Both the position numbers and the translations under genes were made by a program. 64,000 nt of DNA from Neocallimastix lanati (nom. inval.) (taxonomy: Eukaryota > Neocallimastigomycota > Neocallimastigomycetes > Neocallimastigales > Neocallimastigaceae). Location of the stretch: contig JACVTC010000008.1 of NCBI GenBank assembly GCA_016946835.1, forward strand, positions 1,225,001-1,289,000, given 5' to 3'. Under the pieces are notes generated by a model. The model worked only from the letters and a program-made list of their open reading frames with translations, did no database searches and had not been told where the DNA came from. This document shows, one piece after another, positions 53,901-64,000 of this stretch. The first letter of the stretch is position 1, and each line of letters starts with the position of its first letter.

Positions 53901-55610
53901 ATGGCTCAAATTATTAATGAAGTTTTAGGTGGAATTGAAGTTTTATCATCTGATGAAGAATATGAAATGTATTTATCGACTTCGGAAGCAGATGATGAAA
54001 GTTTAACTACTGTTATTGGAGGTGATCAAGATAATGATGACAATATTTTATCTCAGTCTGATAATCTTACTATAAATGAAAATAATAATAATAATATTGT
54101 GAAAATTAATGAAAATAATAACAATGGTGAATTTCCACTTCTCTGTGCAATTGAAAATGGTCAAGTTGAATTAGTTAAATTATTGATGAATTATGCTAAT
54201 GAAAATGATATCTTTCTGAGAATAAATAAAAAGAACAATGAAGGTACTTGTCCACTTTTGGCATCCATAATTGTAGATAATATTGAGATAGTTAAATTAA
54301 TAATTGATTATGCCAACAAGAACGATATTGTTTTGAAAATTAATGATAAGAATGAGAAAGGACAAACTCCTTTACTCTGTGCCATTCAAAGAAATAATAT
54401 TGAAATGGTTAAATTATTATTTGATTATGCCAATAATAACGAAATTACTTTGAAACTTAATGAAGAAAATAATGAAAAGAATTATCCTCTTCTTGCTGCC
54501 GTTATTAATAATAATATTGACATAGTTAAATTATTAATCGATCAAGCTAAAATATATGATATCATCCTGAAAGTAAAAGAAGAAGATAACAATATGAAGT
54601 ATCCATTCTTTTGTGCAGTTGAAAATAATAATATTGATATGGTTAATTTACTCGTGGATTATGCTAATCAATATAATATAGTTTTTGATATAAATAAACA
54701 AGATGATCGTGGTGATTATCCAATTTTAACGGCGATTACTTATAATAATATTGATATGATTAAATGTTTAATTCAATATGCTGAAACTAAAAAAATTATT
54801 TTGAACCTTAATGGCATTAATAATGAAAGTAATTATCCATTTTTAAGAGTCATTATTAACAAAAATGTAGAAATGATGAAATTATTAGAAAGTTATGCTA
54901 ATGCTAATGATATCATTTTGAAAATAAATAATGAAAGTAATAACAATAGTAATGATTCATTTTTAAGTGTTTTTGAAGCAAGTGATGATAAAATAAAACA
55001 ATTAGTAATGGATTATGCTATTAATAGTAATCAATTTGAAGTTATTAAATCATTAATTTATTATAGCATTGAACATAATATTGACTTGAAAATGAATGAA
55101 AAGAATAATGATGGAAATTACTTATTATTAAAATTTATTAATAAAGATAATACTGAAATGGTTAAATTATTAATTGAATACTCCTATAAAATGGAAAAGA
55201 TTTTGAAAACAAATATAAAGAATGAACAAGGAGATAATCCACTTTTGAAAGCAATTGAAAATAATAATATTGAAATAGTTGAAAATTTGATAGATTATGC
55301 GATTAAAAATGACACGATTTTAAAAATTAATGAAAAGAATAAAAATAATGATTATCCATTATTGAAAGCTTCAGAAAATAATAATACTGAAATGATAAAA
55401 TTATTAATTGATTATGCCAATAAAAATGATATTATTTTGAAAATTAATGATGAAAATAACAACGGATACTCCGTAATTAAATATGCAGATGAAAATAATA
55501 ATGGAGATATAATTAAATTATTAATTGATTATGCCAATAAAAATGATATTAAATTAAAAATGATAGAAGTGGATGAAAAAGAAAAACAATATCTTTTAGT
55601 TGAATCTTAG
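53901..55610 (+). CDS. Ankyrin-repeat protein, tandem copy 3
   Basis: 569 codons, no introns, same architecture as copies 1 and 2. By eye it differs from copy 1 at about 15 residues and from copy 2 at about 18. Most changes are Asn/Asp or Ile/Met/Val swaps; private ones include TCPLL for TYPLL and YDIILK for YGITLK. It is the last copy of the array. Its 3' flank is shorter and lacks the internally deleted LINE seen in the other units. Function unknown, protein binding expected. Confidence 0.9.
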   Translation: MAQIINEVLGGIEVLSSDEEYEMYLSTSEADDESLTTVIGGDQDNDDNILSQSDNLTINENNNNNIVKINENNNNGEFPLLCAIENGQVELVKLLMNYANENDIFLRINKKNNEGTCPLLASIIVDNIEIVKLIIDYANKNDIVLKINDKNEKGQTPLLCAIQRNNIEMVKLLFDYANNNEITLKLNEENNEKNYPLLAAVINNNIDIVKLLIDQAKIYDIILKVKEEDNNMKYPFFCAVENNNIDMVNLLVDYANQYNIVFDINKQDDRGDYPILTAITYNNIDMIKCLIQYAETKKIILNLNGINNESNYPFLRVIINKNVEMMKLLESYANANDIILKINNESNNNSNDSFLSVFEASDDKIKQLVMDYAINSNQFEVIKSLIYYSIEHNIDLKMNEKNNDGNYLLLKFINKDNTEMVKLLIEYSYKMEKILKTNIKNEQGDNPLLKAIENNNIEIVENLIDYAIKNDTILKINEKNKNNDYPLLKASENNNTEMIKLLIDYANKNDIILKINDENNNGYSVIKYADENNNGDIIKLLIDYANKNDIKLKMIEVDEKEKQYLLVES

Positions 55611-56900
55611 TTATTTTATTATTATTATTATTGTTAATATAATTATTATTATTTAAATAACTAAATATTTAAAATAAATTTATATATAATTTTACTTTTA
55701 AATTTTTATTAATAATAAATTTGATAAATTTTATTTTAATTTATTATTAACAAAATTTATAAACGAATTTTTTATTTTTGTTATTTATATAGAAATGTAT
55801 TAAGTTAATAAATAAATTAATAAATAAATTAATAAAAAAATTAATAAAAAAATTAATAAATGAAAAATTAGGGTTAAATAAATGAGCAAGAATGAAAAAT
55901 GTAGTTATGAGTGCTGTGAAATGAATTGCATGTGTATCAGATATAGAATAAATAGCAAAAATATACACATGTATAAGAATTTTTTTAATTTTTTTTTTTT
56001 TTACTTTTTTTATATTTATTTTTGAAAAAAAATCAAAGTATATTCTTTAAAAATAATATATTTTTTGAAATTTTGTTATATTCAACCCAACGATATGGAC
56101 TGTTTTTCCAGATCCATTGAGGGTTGCAAAAAAAGGAATGATCTTTATCAGATGCACTAAATACAGTTTTCTGTAATTCTGATGATAATTGAAGGTTATC
56201 TTTTCTTAATTGGCTTCTAGTAATAATAGAAAAAAAAATGGAATATTGGATGATTATAGAAAGTGAACTTGATGTTTTATATTGTTTTAAACTGGATATA
56301 TGGAAACATTGGAGTTGTATAATTAATAATATCATGTAGTTTTCTTCATATTACCATTGTAATAAATCTATTGTATTTTTTACTTTAGCATTATTTTGTA
56401 TATGTATTTTTATATAGTATTATTTAAACTCATGTAGCTATTGTAAAATGAAAATGAGGGAGATTGATTCATTCCAATGCTTGTTTTTAAGACTTTATTT
56501 ATCAGATGAGAATCTTTTTATAGACTAACATATTATTTATCTTTTCATTTTAGTTTATATATGATTATATTACAGAAAATTATTAAATATATCAGAGCTT
56601 TGGTAATCGAATAGAAAATCAAAAATTCAAAAGACAACAACAACAAAAAAAAAAAGATTGTTGATTTCAACAAAATACACAAATGGTTTATTTTACTTAA
56701 ATAATTATCAGTAAAATCACAAAAAATTCATATTATTTTAATTATTTTAATTATTTTTATAATTTTTCTATATTTATTTTTATTTTATATTTTATATTTA
56801 TTTTCATATTTCCCAGTTTTTGGTATTTTAATTTATATTAATATTTCTTAGTTTTTAGTATTTTAGGTTATATAAGTTTCATTTTTATCAATTAGTAAAT
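55611..56900. other. End of the triplication and decayed spacer
   Basis: Up to about 56210 this follows the unit 1-2 flank (GCAAGAATGAAAAATG block, TTTTCTGTAATTCTGATGAT block), then diverges. 56340-56900 is AT-rich with no recognised motif. Confidence 0.55.
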
Positions 56901-59150
56901 TGTTGTTCATTATGGAAAAGATATTTCACTGAGGTTCTTGCCGTTTTAGAGCTTCTAGTAACAACACATGGCTGATTTTTATCTATGGTATACACTCATG
57001 GACCAATGCTAAAATGAAGAAATTTATTCATTCTAGGTGCAAAATATTTAAGGATAATGTTCTATCAGTGAAAAGAATTTCTAAATTCAATGATAGTTTC
57101 TTCAGGATTGATATATACACTTCAAATTTCAACCACGCAAAATTTGTAAAAGTATTTAAAAAAGCAATATCAGGAGTTAAAATTTCATACTGAAGATGTT
57201 TTAAATGGAATCATAAGGTTTCTTTTTAACATTTGAAACAAAATTTAATATCTAATTAATAAATCCAATAATACGAAATCAGAAAATATCAGTTCAACTA
57301 ATTTAGAAAATGGTATAAATGCTAATCATGTTCCCAATGCTCTCAATATGCCTAATCTTAATTCTCATAATCCAATTTCATATTTTAACACAGAAAAAAT
57401 TTCTTTTTGTTTTAGTTGGAATACCAATGAATGGAATTTTGTGAAAAGAGATAGTATTAGATACTTCAATAAGATTTTTAAATCATTATTCCTATGCTTT
57501 CAGGAAACAGGTAATGGTTCCAAGGATGATATATATCAATGTAAAGTAACACTTCCCAACTACACATATTTCCAGAAAAGAATGGTTCCAAATAGAGAGG
57601 TTTATATCTTGGGTATCATGTCTTATGTCAAGCAGTCCTTTAAAGATAATTCCTATACTCATTTCGTTTCTTTAACAACATATAATCTATGGAATCACTC
57701 TAAGTGTTTTATAGGTAATGCCAACATTCCTACTAAGAAACACTTATTACAAGTTCGATATGCATTCTCTGAAGTTTTCACATGGCTTCAAAATCACACT
57801 AATCATCCATCTATTCCTCATGGAGACTTTTAATATGAGCACCGCTGATTTACAAGATAATTAACGGATAGTAACCTTGGTAATAGGTTTGTTTTTCCGA
57901 TTAATGGTTCACCTATTTCATGGATTAGAGAAAGAAATTCATCAGATATTGATTCATGCATTGCGTTAGTCAACTCAATTATGAAGGATAATATTTCAAG
58001 TGCTTATTTTGTTGATTATCTTTCTGTATCTGATCATAAACCGCTCGTAGTTTATTCCAAGAAAACTACCATAGATGAATCATTTTTGTTACCTAAAAAA
58101 TTTGTTAGGTGGGATAGGAATAAATGTCTTGAACTTAAGAAAGAAATTTGTGATTATAATAAATTTGAGAATCTTAGTGAAGAATTAGGAAATGAAGAAA
58201 GAAATTTGTGATTATAATAAATTTGAGAATCTTAGTGAAGAATTAGGAAATGAAGAAAGAAATTTGTGATTATAATAAATTTGAGAATCTTAGTGAAGAA
58301 TTAGGAAATGAAGAAAGAAATTTGTGATTATAATAAATTTGAGAATCTTAGTGAAGAATTAGGAAATGAAGAACTTTCAGCAGATAGTATAATTGAAAAG
58401 TACATCAACAACTTCTAATTCCATTACTTAGGATTTATCGATTATATCGTTAACGGAAATCAGAAAAGCGATATTTAGAATGTAATACAATATTTATTTT
58501 CTTCAAAAAGTAAAACATATAAAATATAAACAAATTAATCATTATAAATTTGTATATGATTCCAATGGATTTGCTGTATGGAAATAACTAAAAAAGGAAT
58601 TCGAAAATAAATAATCAATCTTTCACGGTTTCTCATCCTATTAAAATCAAATCAATAATTAATAACAATGAATAAGTATCTTCTAGAGACAAAAAAATTA
58701 AAAATGCGACATTCTCATTATAAATTCCTAGGGTCGGATTCTTCAGGTCATAGTCTTTCTAAAGATTTCTGGCAAGATTCTAATGCACTTAGGAATTTGG
58801 GAAGTCTAAGGCAAAAGAATGGGAATTTAACTCAGATATTAATTGTATGTCAGAGACAAAAATTTGAAAATAAGGATACCTACCTTGCTTTATTGGACCT
58901 TACAAAAGCGTATGATTCTATCCCCATATATATTTTATTAATGAAGATTTATAGGTATTAGAGGTAAGTGTTATAAATTTATTAAACACTTATACTTAAT
59001 CTTCCAGGGATTGTGTAAGAGTTGATGGACATTTATCAGAATCATTTTTTATAAAGAAAGATGTTTGCCAAGGTTGTCCTCTCTCACCAATTTTTATTTA
59101 ACTTGTTCATTAATGCCATTTTTAATAATCTTTTATTTTAAAAGAATACG
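56900..59150 (+). pseudogene. LINE (non-LTR retrotransposon) remnant with EEP endonuclease and RT
   Basis: The longest LINE copy, in order. About 56930-57180: an N-terminal conserved region (WLIFIYGIHSWTNAKMKKF, KRISKFNDSFFRID) of ORF1-like type. 57348-57833: the APE-type endonuclease with SWNTNEWNF, CFQETG and NHPSIPHGDF. 57867-58060, in other frames: WIRERNSSDIDS and SVSDHKP. Four 58-bp repeats follow at 58143-58375. 58668-58961: the start of the RT with LLDLTKAYDSIP. Then CQGCPLSPIF at about 59050-59090, with a stop after it. The rest of the RT is missing. Frameshifts after GDF and at the 58-bp array make it inactive. EEP plus RT plus zinc-region layout suggests a fungal clade such as Tad1, not proven. 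Confidence 0.85.
58143..58375 (+). repeat. 58-bp tandem repeat inside LINE coding sequence
   Basis: Four near-identical units, starts 58143, 58201, 58259 and 58317, each beginning GAAATTTGTGATTATAATAA. As 58 is not a multiple of 3, each added unit shifts the frame. Confidence 0.95.
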
Positions 59151-61566
59151 TTCTTATATATTTTTTAAAGATGTTATAAAATTAATACACAATGATTATT
59201 AATATAAAAATAATAGTAATTATTTTAATAAAATAATTTTTAATTATATTTAATTTAAAGATATTTTTAAATTTCTTTTTAAACACTTTACTCTTTGAAA
59301 ATTTTTTATGTATTTGTTTAAACAATTATGATATTTTTATCAATATTAAATTGAATTTTTTGATAATATAATTAAAGATTTAATAATATATAAAAAATTC
59401 TTAAAATTGATTGTATGAATATTAAAAGTTTTAATAAAAATATAATATTAATAATTATAATAAAATAAATATTTATATAATTTAAAGATATCTTTAATTT
59501 TTTTTTTAAACTCTTAATTACCTCTTTAAAAATAAAAATATAAATAAATATTTATTTTTTTGAATAATCATTTAATCATTCATTATTTATTTATTTAATT
59601 GTTTATTAGTTTATTATTTATTATTTTTTATTTTAAATTTTTTTAAAAAATAACAAATATAAATAAATTTTATTTTAATGTTTAAGAAATTTAAAGATTT
59701 ATATTAATTTATTTATCTATTTATTTATAATTATTTAACAAACAATATAAAATTTCATGGCATTAAATTTATTATCTATTAGCCGCAGTGTTAAATACAA
59801 TAGATTCATATTTATTGTTAAGAGTCATGAATTTGTGGTTTATAATTATGTCAATTTTATTAATATATTTTATGATAAAGAGTTACAAATATTAAATTAT
59901 ATTAATTTACATGCTTTTATATTAACATATTGTGGCTTATACATTACATTACATACATTACATTTTAATACATTTAAACTCATATTTCACATATTCTAAC
60001 ATTTATTTTTATAATTTATTTATTTATTCATTTATTTATTTAATAGTTTATTATTAATATCAAGTCACAGATTCAATAAAGTTACACTTTACAATCTTTA
60101 CAATATATTAAAAAATTTAATGTAAATAATTGGAGAAAAGGAACTTGGTAAAATGTATTTTGAGTAATTATTAGTTTATCAAAATTCGTCCCCATTTCTT
60201 CTTTGGACATTTAAATATAAAGTTTATTAAAATATCTTTTAAATAAATATTTATTTGAAAATATTAAAAATTATTTTTCTATTAAATAAAGTTCTAAATA
60301 TCAAATAAATTAATTAATTTGCTGAATAAATTATTTGTTTTTTTTTTTTTAATTTTTATATAAAGTTTTTTTTCATAAAAAATTAAAAAAATAATGTAAC
60401 GAATTATGAACAGAATAATTAAATATAAAATATTTAGTAACTAATAAATTCTATTCTTTTTAAAAATATTTCTCCTAAAGATAATTTTTAAAGTCTAATC
60501 TTTTTTTTTTTTTTTAAAGTTCTCATAAAAACCATGAAATTTTTTTTTGATGTGATAATAATTTTGTAATATGTTTGTTGATATTTTAATAATTTCATTT
60601 TATTTTTAGAATACTTATTTTCTTCTGCTAAGTAATTATGCATTCCTTTTTATCTTTCATGAATAAAAGTAAATATAAAAATTAAAAATCTTTTTTTTCT
60701 TATGAAATTGAAATTTTGCAATATTAGTTGACCCTATAATTTTATGGTCAACTAATATTCATCTGATGATCAAAAAAGATTGGTTCTAAAATTTATATTC
60801 AACTTGCTGAACAACTGAATATATATATATATATTTTTTTTTTTTAAAAAAATTAATTCTATTAATTAAAATATTTATTGTGATAATTAATTCATTCATA
60901 ATCATTACTCTACATTTATTTTAATATTTAATATATATTAATTACATAATAAAAATTTAATAAGGATTCTATTTTTCAAATTTAAAAATTATTAATATTA
61001 ATTTTTCATATACTTGTTAACAAAAATTATTTGTTACATCTTTTAAGATTGAAATAGCCAATCTTCAATTAATTATAGTAATCAGTTATTAACTAATATG
61101 GCGATATTATTTCTATTATACAATATTGATATTTTTTCATATAAGGAATTCAATTATTAATTTTTTTTTTTTTTTTTTATTCTTGTTACATATATTATTA
61201 TATATTGTTTAAAAGTAAATTGCATTCATTTATTATTATTATTTTTTTTTAATAAATCTCATTGTTATTAATTATATACTTTCTTATACAATTATATTTT
61301 ATATTTCGTTAATATATTTTTAATCAATGTCTTGAATATTTAAATTAAAATATTGAAATTTATATAAATTGGAAATTTTTTTTTTTTTTTATTTGTTTTG
61401 TTTTTCATTTTAATTCTTGAATATTATTCAATTCTATATAATAATAAAAAAAAAATACAACTAAATTAATTAAATTATAAATTATTATTACATAGTGTAA
61501 TAGTATTTAATTTAATATAAATAAGAGAATATATATTATAGAAATATTAAATAAATAAATAAAAAT
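59150..61566. other. AT-rich intergenic region
   Basis: 2.4 kb without a convincing gene. An 80-codon frame at 59757-59999 opens on ATGGCATTAAATT, which resembles the ATGGCGTTAAATT box at 42435 and 53350, so it is better explained as repeat DNA. A hairpin at 60720-60759 is listed separately. Confidence 0.55.
60720..60759. other. Perfect 14-bp hairpin
   Basis: Arm AATATTAGTTGACC at 60720-60733, 12-nt loop, reverse complement GGTCAACTAATATT at 60746-60759. It has GC-containing arm ends next to the loop and lies in a gene-free region. Confidence 0.75.
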
Positions 61567-62556
61567 ATGGCAGACGTTATATATCAAAATATAAATACCT
61601 CAGAATATTTAAATATTAAGTCAAAGCCTGTTCATATTAAAGAACAATTGGAAATCAAAATAGTGGATAATTCTTTTCTTCCAGGTGCCAAAGATGATGA
61701 TTGGTTTGCTCATTCTGCTCTTCCTGCTCTAAAATTAATAGAAAAGGAGAGACCAGGGGAGATAAAATCCTTCTTATCTATCGGTTCCGGTCCTGGACTT
61801 GACGTACTTGCAAGTGCTGAAGTATTCGGTTCAAAAAAGCTTGCATTAACCGATCTTCAGGAAAATGTTGTTAAATCTGGCGTTCAAAATATAAAATCTA
61901 ATCTTCTGGAACCAGAAAAAGTAGAAGTCAATGGATATTCCGGTGATCTTTTTGAACCGCTTAGAAGTAAAGAAAATGCAAATGAAAATCAACGTTTTGA
62001 TATAATTTATGAAAATCTTCCAAATGTTCCTATCCCTGAAGATGAGGACATAAATAAATCTCGCAGTTCTACCGCTTTCCTTGAGAAGCGTAGTGAAAAA
62101 ATTCCAGGAGAAGTAAAAGAAGCTTTACTTGATCTTCATTATCTTGCCATACAACAAGTTCATGAATTTCTTAACAAGAACGGTGCCCTTATATCTCTGA
62201 TCAGTGGGGTTATTCCTATTGATACTATTAAAAGTATAGAAAAGTATATTGATGGTGTCAAAATAGATATCTTATATTATAATTGGAATATTCAAACGAG
62301 CTTTTATAGTGTAATTAATACATATGCCAAACAAGAAGAGCAAGGTTATGGACCATTCATCTTTTACAAAGAAAATGATCTTAAAAAAGCATTTGAAGGA
62401 GTAAATGACAATGAATCCGGAAAAAAAGCTCTTGATATTGAAAAATCACTTGTAGATAAAAGATTAACTGCTACAGAAGCATTAAAGCTCTTAAACCAAG
62501 GAGAAAATGTTGGTTATACTATAACTATATTAAAAACAACTATAAATGATCAATAA
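61567..62556 (+). CDS. Class I SAM-dependent methyltransferase-like protein
   Basis: 329-codon intronless gene. Residues 66-83 hold a Rossmann motif I (SFLSIGSGPGLDVL), followed by an acidic end of strand two (LALTDLQEN). Later come GYSGDLFEPL and FDIIYENLPNVPIP, the position where small-molecule and N-methyltransferases carry an (N/D)-P-P-(Y/F)-type motif, here NLPN. The C-terminal third, with EQGYGPFIFYKE and KALDIEKSL, is not assigned. The lack of introns, compact bacterial-like length and codon use richer in C/G-ending codons than the spacer suggest transfer from bacteria, though a native single-exon gene is possible. The start ATG follows a run of AT-rich leader and is the first in frame. 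Substrate unknown. Confidence 0.8.
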   Translation: MADVIYQNINTSEYLNIKSKPVHIKEQLEIKIVDNSFLPGAKDDDWFAHSALPALKLIEKERPGEIKSFLSIGSGPGLDVLASAEVFGSKKLALTDLQENVVKSGVQNIKSNLLEPEKVEVNGYSGDLFEPLRSKENANENQRFDIIYENLPNVPIPEDEDINKSRSSTAFLEKRSEKIPGEVKEALLDLHYLAIQQVHEFLNKNGALISLISGVIPIDTIKSIEKYIDGVKIDILYYNWNIQTSFYSVINTYAKQEEQGYGPFIFYKENDLKKAFEGVNDNESGKKALDIEKSLVDKRLTATEALKLLNQGENVGYTITILKTTINDQ

Positions 62557-63142
62557 AAAAATTAAGAAGGGTTTTTAAAAAAGAAATAGTAAAAGTAAAC
62601 ATCTTAAAAAATTGTTTTTTGTTAGGATACTTTAAAAAGATAAAAAAAATCTAATATAAAGTTATTTAAACAAAAAAAATATATTAAGTCATTTATATAT
62701 TTATAAAAAATTATTAAAAAAAATAATAATATAGAAAAGTAATTATATATTTAAATATAAATTAAGTTGTAGAATTGAAATCAAATGTATAATTTGTAAT
62801 AATTAATGTATTACAATATAGTTAGTCTTTTCAAATAATAAGAAAAAGCTATAAAAATAATAAAAAAAAGAGTTAATTATTTTAACTTATAATAGATATC
62901 TGTACTATTTTTAAATTTTATTTAAAATAAATAAAAGATTAAATTACTATAAATATGATGTGGTCTAAATTAATTAAAAAAATATTTACATAAATTTTGA
63001 AATTGTTTTATTTTATGTTTCATTAATATATGAAAATATAAATATTATTTATTTTCTGTCCTTTTCTATTTGATTGTTCATTATATGTTCAATTCAAGAA
63101 TTATTCATTGGGTTTTATTTTTGATTTAATTATCATTATTGC

Positions 63143-63193
<51 letters not shown>

Positions 63194-63220
63194 TTTAAGT
63201 TTTCTTCTTCTTCTTCTTTA

Positions 63221-63257
<37 letters not shown>

Positions 63258-63646
63258 AGTATTATTGTTATCACTATTATTATTATTTAATATTAGAATT
63301 ATTAATGCAATATCATTAGAACTCTATATTCCACCTTTATTGTCAAAATATTGAATTTCATATATCAAATTTGAAAAAAGAGGTTTAAAATTAGATTATT
63401 TTTTTTATTTGAAATTTATATATAATGACTCAAAAAAAGTCCAGCGAACATGTAAGAAATAAAATTATGCTACATTAGATTACTATAAACTCAGAAATAT
63501 CCACAATATATTTGAATTTTTGCTGGTTTTTAAAAGTATGAAAAAATTAGCAAAAAATTGAAAACAGTATAATTTAATCCGTTTATCCTGACCAATGTCC
63601 CTTTTATAATATTATTTATAGCATTCAAAAATCAAGAACTTAACCA

Positions 63647-63693
<47 letters not shown>

Positions 63694-63759
63694 AATATAT
63701 AACTAAAAAAATAAAAATAAAAAAAAAAAAAAAAAAAAAAATAAAAAAAAAAAAAATAA

Positions 63760-63815
<56 letters not shown>

Positions 63816-64000
63816 GAAATTTATCATTTAATTTTTATTTATCATTTCTTTTTATTTTTATTTATGTATTTTAAAATAATTTATTTAAATAATACATTTA
63901 TAAGTATTTTTAGGTTCTATATTAAAATTTAAATTTTACATTATGAAGAATAATTAAAAAAAAAAAAAAAAAAAAAAACATACAAAAATTTATAAATTCT
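62557..64000. other. AT-rich spacer with long poly-A tracts
   Basis: 3' flank of the methyltransferase-like gene. It holds ATT microsatellites at 63138-63192 and 63220-63256 and nearly continuous A-runs at 63647-63690 and 63719-63813. A less AT-rich patch at 63425-63600 (GTCCAGCGAACATG, CCGTTTATCCTGACC) is unexplained. No gene is supported. Confidence 0.6.

Larger units (their letters stand above)
42360..56210 (+). repeat. Tandem triplication of a ~5.3 kb ankyrin-LINE unit
   Basis: Three ankyrin genes start at 43252, 48624 and 53901, so the periods are 5372 and 5277 bp. Homology extends well outside the genes: upstream from about 42360 in unit 1, and through an identical LINE remnant and spacer in units 1 and 2. 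Unit 3 loses similarity shortly after GGTTATC near 56200. The unit junctions carry an expanded minisatellite (47860-48240) and an 83-bp duplication (52765-52933). The likely mechanism is unequal crossing-over. Confidence 0.9.

Noticed and set aside
43252-55610. Gene conversion mosaic among the ankyrin copies
   Set aside because: The differences seen by eye are mostly private to one copy, as expected for three independently drifting copies. No clear breakpoint is visible without a full alignment.
45250-55990. Conserved small minus-strand protein in the ankyrin 3' flanks (SDTHAIHFTALITTFF type)
   Set aside because: The frame is open only in unit 3 and broken in unit 1. Similarity is explained by the duplication itself.
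63108-63290. Ile-rich 60-codon open frame
   Set aside because: It is the translation of an ATT microsatellite.
63612-63827. Phe-rich minus-strand open frame
   Set aside because: It is the reverse of poly-A tracts and has no complex sequence.

Overview
The window is a nuclear segment of a very AT-rich fungus, most likely an anaerobic gut (rumen) fungus of the Neocallimastigomycota. Several signs support this. Genes have many short GT-AG introns that are almost pure A+T. One gene encodes an exomer (ChAPs) subunit, a fungal-type protein, and another a fungal Pkc1 with HR1-HR1-C2-C1-C1-kinase order. Asn-rich homopolymers sit inside proteins, ankyrin proteins are expanded, and some intronless genes look as if they came from rumen bacteria. 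The phylum is inferred from these features; no database was searched. No operons, Shine-Dalgarno sites, tRNAs, rRNAs or CRISPR arrays were seen.

Layout. 1-1490: repeats, including two inverted blocks of 15-bp units. 1492-6431 (+): an 18-exon RecQ helicase. 6955-7707 (-): a TXNL4B/Dim2-like thioredoxin-fold splicing protein. 7919-8119 (+): a small tail-anchored hypothetical protein. 9294-14541 (+): a 14-exon ChAPs/exomer protein. 15888-16417 (+): ribosomal protein L34. 18640-20220: two decayed LINE pieces. 20971-27347 (-): a 10-exon Doa10/MARCH6 ERAD ubiquitin ligase. 27348-31140: repeats. 31143-33310: two intronless, broken, bacterial-looking genes. 33311-36450: repeats. 36454-40445 (+): Pkc1. 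41500-41970: LINE remnant. About 42360-56210: a tandem triplication of a roughly 5.3 kb unit carrying a 569-codon ankyrin gene, with the same internally deleted LINE remnant between copies. 56900-59150: a longer LINE remnant with endonuclease and reverse-transcriptase motifs. 61567-62556 (+): an intronless SAM-dependent methyltransferase-like gene. The rest is AT-rich spacer.

The exon models for RecQ, TXNL4B, ChAPs, RPL34, Doa10 and Pkc1 were built by hand from GT-AG sites and protein-family motifs. In each case the summed exon length is a multiple of three with no internal stop, which supports the models. The housekeeping genes do not form one pathway, although the exomer (chitin synthase delivery) and Pkc1 (cell-wall integrity) both act on the cell surface, and Doa10 acts in ER quality control. 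The most unusual parts are the ankyrin/LINE triplication with its minisatellite, the pair of broken transferred genes between direct repeats, and LINE coding sequence broken by expanded A-runs.
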